Part shown: positions 57,748-64,000 of the stretch, piece after piece
Layout: the number at the start of each line of letters is the position of its first letter
Numbering within the stretch: position 1 is the first letter of the stretch
From: JAJTGZ01 sp964403525
Lineage (GTDB): Bacteria > Planctomycetota > Phycisphaerae > Phycisphaerales > UBA1924
Assembly (NCBI GenBank): GCA_964403525.1
Contig: CAYOGE010000016.1
Span: 9,737-73,736 of the forward strand
Direction: 5' to 3'
DNA length: 64,000 nt
Program-made: the position numbers and the translations under genes
The notes under the pieces: model-generated
Told to the model about the DNA's origin: nothing
Seen by the model: only the letters and a program-made list of their open reading frames with translations
Databases searched by the model: none

Positions 57748-58494
57748 TCAGTCATCCGACTCGGCAAAGTGCTCCTCGTACGGCTGCACGATCACAAACC
57801 CCGGCCCGCCTCCTCCACCCGCGCCCCCCGCCCCCACATCAAACTTCATCTGAAAGCTCTCCCCGCTCCCGCGCCCCAGCAGCGACTTGAGCTGGAAGTC
57901 CGTCTTGTAATCCGGCGACAGGTTCCCCGACCACGCCACCGTCGCCTGCGGGTCAGTAAACACCGGCTGCCCCTGCGCCACCACCAGCGTCAGCGGCTGC
58001 CCGTGCGTCACGATCGCCACCAGCCCGTGCCCGCTCAGCCGCACGTTGAACAACCCGCCCGACACCACCGCCGAGAGCTTCTTCATCATCGTGATCTGGT
58101 GCTGCACGCTCGGCTCAAACGCCAGCAGGTCGTTGCCGTTGATGAAGATCGACTCGCCACTCAGCCTCAGCACCGTCACCCGCTTGCCCCCGTCGGCAAG
58201 GTAAAGCTGCCCCCGCCCCGTCGCGCGCGTCAGCGTTCCCCCTTCGCCGCTGATCGCCTTCTTCAGAAAGTTCCCGATCCCCTGCTCCAGCAGCCCCTGC
58301 CGCTCAAACCCGATCTCACCGCGGTACGCGATCATCGACCCGTGCTTGATCCACAACTGCCCCGGCGATTCCCCGCCCGACCCCGCGCCGCTCATGTTCA
58401 CCTGCAGGATCCGCTCGCTCTCAACCTCGAACGCGCCCGTGTTCTGCGGCCGGTCGGCGGTCAACGCCAGGAAATCGCTCAGTGAATGCGCCAT
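57748..58494 (-). CDS. AIM24 family protein
   Basis: 248 aa, start ATG 58494 with AAGGAGG eight bases upstream. Beta-rich sequence with LQVNMSGAGSGGESPGQLWI, GFERQGLLEQGIGNFLKKAI, FINGNDLLAFEPSV and GGLFNVRLSGHGLVAIVTHG is typical of AIM24 (TIGR00266-like), a double-psi beta-barrel relative whose role is unclear in bacteria. The C terminus has a Gly/Ala stretch. It converges with treY. Confidence 0.88.
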   Translation of the reverse strand: MAHSLSDFLALTADRPQNTGAFEVESERILQVNMSGAGSGGESPGQLWIKHGSMIAYRGEIGFERQGLLEQGIGNFLKKAISGEGGTLTRATGRGQLYLADGGKRVTVLRLSGESIFINGNDLLAFEPSVQHQITMMKKLSAVVSGGLFNVRLSGHGLVAIVTHGQPLTLVVAQGQPVFTDPQATVAWSGNLSPDYKTDFQLKSLLGRGSGESFQMKFDVGAGGAGGGGGPGFVIVQPYEEHFAESDD

Positions 58495-58575
58495 GCGTCC
58501 TCCTTGGTGTATCCCCGCCCAATAAAGTGTACCCGCCGTAGTTCAACGCCCGGCGCACGCACAGCAACAACCCGC

Positions 58576-59565
58576 TCACGCACGCGCGTAAAGCGTCGGG
58601 TCCGGCACACCCGCGGCCACAAACCCGCTCCGCCTGATCACGCAACTGTCACACATCCCGCACGCGAGCACCACACCACCGCGCAACACCGGGTCGTAGC
58701 ACGAGTGCGTAAGCCCATAGTCCACCCCAAGCGCAACCCCCGCCTTGATGATCTCCCCCTTCGTCATCGCGATGATCGGCGCACGGATTCTGAAGTGCCC
58801 CGTCCTAACTCCTTCTCCCAGCTTGCTGGGAGAAGGTGCCTGAGGCTCTGCGAAGGCGGATGAGGGTGCCCTGTCCTTCTCCCAGCTTTGCTGGGAGAAG
58901 GTGCCTGAGGCTCCGCGAAGGCGGATGAGGGTCCCCGGCTCGCCCCCTTCTCCCAGCTCCGCTGGGAGAAGGTGCCCGCCGCTCTGGGCGGGCGGATGAG
59001 GGTGCTTTTTCTCCGACTCAGCCGAACCCGCTTCACCCTCCCCTGCCTCAACTTTGAACTCTTCCCCTCCCTCCACCCCCACCTTCGTCGCCAGATTGAT
59101 CGTCCGCTCCATGCTCTCGATAAACGCCGGCCGGCAATCCGGATACCCCGAATAGTCCACCGCGTTCACACCCACAAACAGATCACGCGCCCCGATCACC
59201 TCCGCGTACCCCGCCGCCAAAGCAAGGAACACCATGTTCCGCGCCGGCACGTACGTCACCGGAATCCCCCCACCCGCCATCGCCGCCTCGTCGCGCCCTT
59301 TGGGAACTTCAACATCCGACGTGAGCGCACTCCCGCCAAACGCCCTCAAGTCCAGCGGCACCACAACATGACGCGCAGCACCAAGCGCCGCCGCAACCGC
59401 CGCCGCGGCCGCAAGCTCATGCCGATGCCGCTGCCCATAGTCAAAGCTCATCGCATGACACACAAACCCCTCAGCCCGCGCCATCGCCAGCACCGTCGCG
59501 CTGTCAAGCCCGCCCGAAAGCAGCACCACCGCCACCCGCTCCGACTTCGCCGCGCCACTCGCCAT
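58576..59565 (-). CDS. queC: 7-cyano-7-deazaguanine synthase, with an in-frame repeat insert
   Basis: Makes preQ0, the precursor of queuosine in tRNA. The ATP loop VVLLSGGLDSATVLAMA lies at about residues 13-29, then AMSFDYGQRHRHEL, GVNAVDYSGYPDCRPAFIES and the zinc site ACGMCDSCVIRRSGF with an earlier cysteine (HSCYDPV). The protein is 329 aa, about 100 above the usual QueC. The excess, at about residues 166-257, lies before FRIRAPIIAMTKGE and includes three copies of a genomic repeat, each translated in a different frame. All catalytic parts remain in frame, so it is probably active. Confidence 0.92.
   Translation of the reverse strand: MASGAAKSERVAVVLLSGGLDSATVLAMARAEGFVCHAMSFDYGQRHRHELAAAAAVAAALGAARHVVVPLDLRAFGGSALTSDVEVPKGRDEAAMAGGGIPVTYVPARNMVFLALAAGYAEVIGARDLFVGVNAVDYSGYPDCRPAFIESMERTINLATKVGVEGGEEFKVEAGEGEAGSAESEKKHPHPPAQSGGHLLPAELGEGGEPGTLIRLRGASGTFSQQSWEKDRAPSSAFAEPQAPSPSKLGEGVRTGHFRIRAPIIAMTKGEIIKAGVALGVDYGLTHSCYDPVLRGGVVLACGMCDSCVIRRSGFVAAGVPDPTLYARA
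58811..59005 (-). repeat. Three direct copies of a 60-base palindromic unit inside queC
   Basis: Copies begin at 58811, 58875 and 58946, on the plus strand CCTTCTCCCAGC-(TT/TTT/TCC)-GCTGGGAGAAGGTGCC, then a variable middle and GGATGAGGGT. Copy spacing is 64 and 71 bases. On the coding strand the shared CCCTCATCC word falls in three different frames, giving three unrelated peptides (HPHPPAQSGGHLLPAELG; TLIRLRGASGTFSQQSWEK; APSSAFAEPQAPSPSKLGE). No stop arises in any of them. The flanking sequence returns to the QueC frame. Confidence 0.92.
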
Positions 59566-59729
59566 AGTCCCGCATGGTAACGCAAGTAGCCCGACCGTCA
59601 GGGAGGGCCCCGGCCAAGGCGCAATCGCCCCGCCCCGCCAGCATCTTTATGCCTCCCTCGCCAGCCCGATTACCCCCGTCCGTTCCACGCTACCGTTTTG
59701 CACGCACACCCGCGACAGGACTCACCACC

Positions 59730-60542
59730 ATGCCCAAGACCAAGAGCGCACCCTCCGGCAAGAAGCCCGCGCCCAAGAAGCCCTCCAAGGCCCCTCCCGC
59801 GCGCATGACCCTCAAGGATGCCATGGCCGCGCTCGAAAAAGCCGGCACCGCGCAGGCACGCAAGACCTACACCCGCCACGGCGCGGCCGAGCCGATGTTC
59901 GGCGTCAGCTTCGGTGACCTCAAAAAGCTCCTCAACAAGATCAAAGTCGACCAGGAGCTCGCCGAGGCCCTCTGGGACACCGGCAACTTCGACGCCCGCA
60001 ACCTCGCCGCCAAGGTCTGCGACCCCGCCAACTTTCCGCCCAAACTGCTCGACGAGTGGGCCAAGGTGCCCATCGGCTGGATCTGGGGCGGCTACGCCGG
60101 CCAGATCGCCGCCGAGGGCCCGCACGGCAAGGCCAAGGCCGAGAAGTGGCTCGCCGCCAAGGACGACCCCACGCGCACCGCCGGTTGGTGCACCGTCGCC
60201 GCGATGGCGATGATCGACGAGGCCACGCCGGACGCCTGGTTCACCGACCGCCTCGCGGAGATCGAGAAGGGCCTCAAGTCCCCCACCACCTCCAACCGCC
60301 ACCGCTACGTGATGAACAGCGCCCTCATCGCGATCGGCTGCCGCAACCCCGCCCTCCGCAAGGCCGCAACCGCCGCGGCCAAGCGGCTGGGCACAATCGA
60401 GGTCGACCACGGCGACACCGACTGCAAAACGCCAGACGCGATCGAGCGACTGGAAAAAGCATGGGACCGCGCAAAGGCATCAGGCTTCGCAAGCCCCGCT
60501 GCGCAAGAGCGCGCCCGAGAGTCCATGCGAACCAGGTGCTAG
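59730..60542 (+). CDS. DNA alkylation repeat protein (AlkD-like)
   Basis: 270 aa from ATG 59730. A Lys/Pro-rich N-terminal tail (residues 1-28) leads into helical repeats: MTLKDAMAALEKAGTAQARK, GVSFGDLKKLLNKIKVDQ, LAEALWDTGNFDARNLAAKV and RHRYVMNSALIAIGCRNPAL. FDARNLAAK and YVMNSALIAIG are typical of the DNA-alkylation-repeat family, which removes alkylated bases in some members and has structural roles in others. Activity cannot be confirmed here. Upstream starts at 59574 add only a low-complexity extension. Confidence 0.82.
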   Translation: MPKTKSAPSGKKPAPKKPSKAPPARMTLKDAMAALEKAGTAQARKTYTRHGAAEPMFGVSFGDLKKLLNKIKVDQELAEALWDTGNFDARNLAAKVCDPANFPPKLLDEWAKVPIGWIWGGYAGQIAAEGPHGKAKAEKWLAAKDDPTRTAGWCTVAAMAMIDEATPDAWFTDRLAEIEKGLKSPTTSNRHRYVMNSALIAIGCRNPALRKAATAAAKRLGTIEVDHGDTDCKTPDAIERLEKAWDRAKASGFASPAAQERARESMRTRC

Positions 60543-60945
60543 AGCGGGCGGCGTGGCCCCGGGGCTTCCTCGAACCGTGCCACCGCACCGGCGGAGAGCG
60601 CGGCCAATCACCCGCGGTGAATCTCGCACAGCCGCAACACCCACCAACCGAAACACCCGACGGTCGGTGCGGCCTTGTGCCCGCTCCCTTCCCCCTATCC
60701 GCGCTCCTCCGCCCCTCCGCGTTCCGGCCTTGCTGCCTTCCGCCTCCCTCTTCCCGCTTCAGCCCTTCCCAACCCAAGAGTCGGAATGCTGGGACCCGCA
60801 GTGATCGCCGAACCGCCCAAGACGCTCAAGCCGCTGAAGGCCGCCGCCTTCAGCGCTACCGGCTCACTCACCGGGCCAAGCGTCCCCCTCTACCATGTCC
60901 GCAACCGCGTCCTCTCCTCGTACGCCGGCAAGTGGCTGCCGCGTC
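60543..60945. other. Spacer, no reliable gene
   Basis: 403 bases between the alkylation-repeat gene and the convergent zinc-ribbon gene. Plus-strand frames here are open but look like proline/arginine-rich noise. A segment around 60800-60945 reads LKPLKAAAFSATGSLTGPSV in one frame and could be a gene remnant; it was not recognised. No hairpin with a T-run was seen. Confidence 0.5.
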
Positions 60946-61323
60946 CTACGCCGGCGGGTACCCCCACGCGACCGCAACCTCTGCTGCACGGAAAGCCGTA
61001 CCACATTCCGGGCAGACACCCTCACCCGCACGCACATCCAGCGGATAAATGCAGCGCGTGCATAGCGTCGGCCCGTGCTCGCGAAGGCGACGCCACGCCC
61101 GCAACCCACGCCGAGCCGCAACGAACGCCACGAGGAGCGATCCCACCAGCGTCACCACCAAGCACACCGACACAGCCCGCGGCTGAGTCCCAACGAAGAT
61201 AACCCACGCCGCCGTCCCCAGAGACGCACCGACGACGCTCAAGAGGCAAAGCACCAACCAAACCCCCAAAGACCCGGAGAACGCATGGCGGACGAGCGGG
61301 AGCGCATGTGAGACGTTCACCAA
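60946..61323 (-). CDS. Small membrane protein with C-terminal zinc ribbon
   Basis: 125 aa. Two hydrophobic segments (LGVWLVLCLLSVVGASLGTA and VCLVVTLVGSLLVAFVAARR) are followed by CTRCIYPLDVRAGEGVCPECGTAF, a four-cysteine ribbon like that of the protein at 37249. The start is a TTG at 61323, seven bases after AAGGAGG, or a GTG at 61320; either overlaps the end of the upstream gene. Last gene of a three-gene minus-strand run. Confidence 0.72.
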   Translation of the reverse strand: MVNVSHALPLVRHAFSGSLGVWLVLCLLSVVGASLGTAAWVIFVGTQPRAVSVCLVVTLVGSLLVAFVAARRGLRAWRRLREHGPTLCTRCIYPLDVRAGEGVCPECGTAFRAAEVAVAWGYPPA

Positions 61324-61871
61324 TTAGCGCCCTCCTTGACCCGGAGCGTGCTGAGGTCGCCCCTGCTATCTGTGATGTGCCCGGTTGCCACGTCAACCTC
61401 CCGCACCACCGAGGGGCTGCCATTCCCGAGCGCAATGCTCACCTTGACGCTGACGGGCCGCCCGTTTCTATCGCACCGAACAACCAGATTCTCGATGATC
61501 CGCTCCCTAAGGTCCGCGTCCTTGCCCCTCACCGCCAAACGCAAACCCCGCATGATGACACTCGGCGAGCCGTCGGCGTTCCGGTTAATCGCTACCTCTC
61601 CCTCAAGCACAGCATTGTCCCACTTGGCTGCCCACGCCTCGACCTCCGGGCCCGTCGAGTCCCGCCGCAGTCCGTTGAGTACAAACGCGCCGTCCACCGG
61701 CCAGTTCGGCCGGTGGACGGCGGCATTGAATCTAACCCACGCGGCCGTGTTTGAATCACCAGCGGGAGAGTACCAGCGAACGGCAATAACAAACACGGTG
61801 ACGACAAGGACCGTGGCCAGCAGAACTCGGCCTAGCCAGCGTCCCGGGCGTGGATTGGATGCGTGCGTCAT
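61317..61871 (-). CDS. Uncharacterised membrane-anchored protein
   Basis: 184 aa. One N-terminal membrane segment (LGRVLLATVLVVTVFVIAV) and a soluble region (AAVHRPNWPVDGAFVLNGLR, VVRCDRNGRPVSVKVSIALG). Not recognised. ATG 61871 overlaps the upstream stop (ATGA), and its own end overlaps the next gene by up to seven bases, so the three genes are translationally coupled. Confidence 0.68.
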   Translation of the reverse strand: MTHASNPRPGRWLGRVLLATVLVVTVFVIAVRWYSPAGDSNTAAWVRFNAAVHRPNWPVDGAFVLNGLRRDSTGPEVEAWAAKWDNAVLEGEVAINRNADGSPSVIMRGLRLAVRGKDADLRERIIENLVVRCDRNGRPVSVKVSIALGNGSPSVVREVDVATGHITDSRGDLSTLRVKEGANW

Positions 61872-63331
61872 GGGCAGTTATTCGCGGGTGAACCGGGCTG
61901 TGTCAAGGGCGTCAGCCCAGTTGGCGTGGGGCCAACAAGCGTCATCGAACCTATCGGGAAGGTGCCCGCGGCACCCGAGCCACCAGCGCCGACGTTTACA
62001 CCGCCACCGCCCCACGGCCAGGGTGAGATGATTCCACTGAACATCCCGGCGGTTGCGGCAGGCCACCACAACCCGGACGGCCCGATGAAGTTCCCGCCAA
62101 GACCAACGAGCGCCCCTGCCGCCGGGGACCCATCCATCACTGGCCACATGCACGGCGCCGGGTAGTTGGAAATGGCTACTCCTGCCGCGACGTAGCCCAG
62201 CGCGAGTCCACCACCGCCCGACAACGGAGCAGTGCCCCCGACCGCGTATGCACAGAACGTAGTGTCAAGTCCCGTCGCATTCACGTCCAGACTGCCCAGC
62301 CCGCCGAGCAACGCAACCCAGTAGTCGAAGGAGATCTGACCATTCCACACACATCCGACCTTCGAGCACGGTACCGGAAGAGCGGGAATGGGGGCCGCTG
62401 GCTGCGCCACGCAAGCGTTTCCGTCGGCCCGCCAGATGCCACCGCTCACGCAGAAGGTCGCGCTTGAGGGAACCCGTGCGCCGATCGACGCCATCGTATA
62501 GAGCTGCTCAGCTTTCACCGGGAGCTTGACCGCCGCAGCCTCCGTGGTGGTGGTCGCGCCAATCTGAAGCGGTACGCCCAACTTAAACACCACCTCGGCG
62601 ACGTCGGCGAAATCAATCACGCCGTCCTTATTGACATCGGCGATGTTCTTGTCCGCATCGGTCATTTCTTCCACGACCGCGTTGATCGCCTTCTGAAGAT
62701 CGACATCGCTCACCTCGCCGTCGGCGTCGAGGTCGGAGAGGTCGCCGCACTTGTACGCCGTGGGCGCGGCCGTCACGCTGGCGAACGTGGTGCCACTCAT
62801 CGCGCACCAGCGTTGAAACACCGCGCCATCAGTGTCCACGAACATGTACGCGACCGCGAGATCGGGCCGCCCGTCCCCGCTTTGATCTCTGACCATCTCC
62901 AGCCCCGTTCCGAACATGCAGTTCTCCGGTCCGGTGAGGTTGAAGAGCAGAACGCCGTCAAGCCCGGAAACGATCTTCACGGAGCCCATCCTGTCAGTGC
63001 CGGAGGTGAAGGGGGCGGCCACAGCAAAATCGGCGTGGCCGTCGTTGTTCAAGTCGGCGACGGCAATTGCGCGTCGGCCGAACCCTGCCTCGCTACTGAA
63101 GATGATGCGGGCGGGGGTGTTGGTGCTGGAGGCGCCGATCCGAAGCTCACCATACCAGACACCGACGGGCGTCTTCACGGTGATGTAGTCAAAGATGTCC
63201 AGCACGTTGTCACCGTCGTCATCAAAGACGGTAGCGATCTTCACGAACGCGCACGGTTGGGGCGGTTGCGCCAACGCACTGGCCGTGCCAGCGCAAAGGG
63301 TCAGAACGATGGGAAAGATCGTCTTCAACAT
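61868..63331 (-). CDS. Secreted protein with FG-GAP repeats and a dockerin-like calcium region
   Basis: 487 aa. Signal peptide MLKTIFPIVLTLCAGTASAL. Two FG-GAP-type calcium loops, VADLNNDGHADFAVAAPF (about residue 93) and RDQSGDGRPDLAVAY, are followed by a dockerin-like pair of EF-hand loops, DLSDLDADGEVSDVDLQKAI and DVNKDGVIDFADVAEVVFKL, as found in many planctomycete exported proteins. The C-terminal half is Gly/Ala-rich and was not recognised. GGGAG precedes the ATG at 63331. First gene of a three-gene overlapping run. Confidence 0.82.
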   Translation of the reverse strand: MLKTIFPIVLTLCAGTASALAQPPQPCAFVKIATVFDDDGDNVLDIFDYITVKTPVGVWYGELRIGASSTNTPARIIFSSEAGFGRRAIAVADLNNDGHADFAVAAPFTSGTDRMGSVKIVSGLDGVLLFNLTGPENCMFGTGLEMVRDQSGDGRPDLAVAYMFVDTDGAVFQRWCAMSGTTFASVTAAPTAYKCGDLSDLDADGEVSDVDLQKAINAVVEEMTDADKNIADVNKDGVIDFADVAEVVFKLGVPLQIGATTTTEAAAVKLPVKAEQLYTMASIGARVPSSATFCVSGGIWRADGNACVAQPAAPIPALPVPCSKVGCVWNGQISFDYWVALLGGLGSLDVNATGLDTTFCAYAVGGTAPLSGGGGLALGYVAAGVAISNYPAPCMWPVMDGSPAAGALVGLGGNFIGPSGLWWPAATAGMFSGIISPWPWGGGGVNVGAGGSGAAGTFPIGSMTLVGPTPTGLTPLTQPGSPANNCP

Positions 63332-63573
63332 ACAAGGCTCCCTTCAAAGGAGGTGCGACCGGCCCGCCTACGGAACACCCGCGGGCGCGCCGGCTTCTCA
63401 ATGGGAAGCGAGAGCTGAGAGCCGCGAATGACACAAATCGGTTCCGATTCCGATAACTTCCTATGACCAAGGGTTTTCACGTACCGCCCAGCCCACCCGC
63501 CCCACCACCCCCCTTCAGCCCCCCCGCCCAACGTCCGATGACACGCTGGTCCGCGAACCCGCAAGGACCCGCC

Positions 63574-64000
63574 ATGTCACAACTCCCCAAGACCGACAAC
63601 CTGGTCGTCCGCCAGCACGAGCGCATCCGCTGTACCCTCACCGCCGACGGCGCCATCGCACCCGAGCACACCGGGCCCATCGCCCTCAGCCCCCTCGCCG
63701 CCGACGCCTCAGGCAACTTCAACCCCGTCGTCGTTGACATGTCCCGCGGCGGCATCGGCCTGCGCACCAAGGTCTTCCTCCCCAAGCAGGCCCGCATCGC
63801 CGTCACCATTACCGACCCCGCCCTGGCAGAGCCGATCTCCGCCACCGTCCGCGTGCAGCGCGTGGTCATGACCGACCGCGCCCCCACCTACGAGCTAGGC
63901 ACCTCCTTCGTTGACGCCTCCCCCGCGCTGCTCGCCTCCGTCGCCGAGGCCATCGCCAGGCTTCAGCCTAAGGGCACTCCCCCCTCCCCCCCCTCCCCCC
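63574..64000 (+). CDS. PilZ-domain protein, 3' end missing
   Basis: Open from ATG 63574 to the window edge (142 codons seen). RQHERIRCTL carries the RxxxR motif and VVVDMSRGGIGLRTKVF the DxSxxG motif that together bind cyclic di-GMP, in the order and spacing (about 40 residues apart) of a PilZ domain. The visible C terminus runs into a Pro/Ser-rich tail. No other domain is seen. A GCAAGGA box lies ahead of the ATG. Likely a receptor for the product of a GGDEF enzyme such as the one at 2957. Confidence 0.83.
   Translation, partial: MSQLPKTDNLVVRQHERIRCTLTADGAIAPEHTGPIALSPLAADASGNFNPVVVDMSRGGIGLRTKVFLPKQARIAVTITDPALAEPISATVRVQRVVMTDRAPTYELGTSFVDASPALLASVAEAIARLQPKGTPPSPPSP

Noticed and set aside
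58811..59005. CRISPR array
   Set aside because: Three copies with 4- to 10-base gaps, palindromic arms and coding context; no 25-45 base unique spacers.
58576..59565. queC as a pseudogene broken by repeats
   Set aside because: The frame is continuous from start to stop, with ATP loop and zinc cysteines intact on either side of the insert.
60675..61202. A 175-codon plus-strand open frame
   Set aside because: Its second half is antisense to the zinc-ribbon gene and the first half is proline/arginine-rich noise.

Overview
The window is high-GC bacterial DNA that looks like a chromosome segment from a planctomycete, most probably of the Phycisphaerae type. The pointers are: two secreted proteins ending in a Pro-Thr-Pro-Gly / hydrophobic / Arg-Arg-Arg-Arg sorting tail (a PEP-CTERM-like signal), large pseudopilin-like proteins, a 51-codon basic protein resembling the small basic protein family of the PVC superphylum, a secreted FG-GAP/dockerin-like protein, and short membrane proteins with CxxC...CPECG zinc ribbons. 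No phage, integrase, transposase or CRISPR array was seen.

Layout. 1-3.9 kb: a D-amino-acid-type aminotransferase, murD, a YdjY-domain exported protein and a membrane diguanylate cyclase. 4-8.8 kb: a class I aminotransferase, a DCC thiol-oxidoreductase, the small basic protein, a SPOR-like membrane protein, an isolated nuoI and an aldo/keto reductase. 8.9-11.6 kb: lemA with an M48 protease. 11.9-13.2 kb: two tandem CTERM-tailed secreted proteins. 13.4-17 kb: pyrF, a DUF971 protein and recG. 17.1-24.3 kb, all on the minus strand: two tandem pseudopilins, three uncharacterised proteins (one a coiled-coil lipoprotein) and an exported protein with a CX4CH motif. 24.3-27.3 kb: a FapA/DUF342, CheY, CheR cluster. 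28-41 kb: a GT4 glycosyltransferase, the mrdA-rodA pair, folE2, membrane proteins, truB, a GT39-type transferase, a PAP2 phosphatase, tRNA-Leu and tRNA-Ser.

41.6-57.7 kb is the most coherent system: seven plus-strand genes, each overlapping the next: glgE, a treS-maltokinase fusion, glgB, malQ, treZ, a GH57/DUF3536 protein and treY. Together they can take alpha-glucan apart to trehalose (TreY, TreZ), isomerise that to maltose (TreS), phosphorylate it (maltokinase) and return it to glucan (GlgE, GlgB), with MalQ and the GH57 protein reshaping oligomers. This is an inference from family membership. 57.7-64 kb: AIM24, queC, a DNA-alkylation-repeat protein, a three-gene minus-strand operon (FG-GAP protein, membrane protein, zinc-ribbon membrane protein) and a truncated PilZ protein.

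The most unusual sequence feature is a family of short palindromic repeats that sits between genes but also inside two essential-looking enzymes without breaking them. queC carries three direct copies of a roughly 60-base unit, each read in a different frame, and recG carries one palindromic block. Two spacers (3.9-4.0 and 29.75-30.03 kb) are packed with other hairpins that share a common stem. All functions are assigned by reading motifs; no searches were run.
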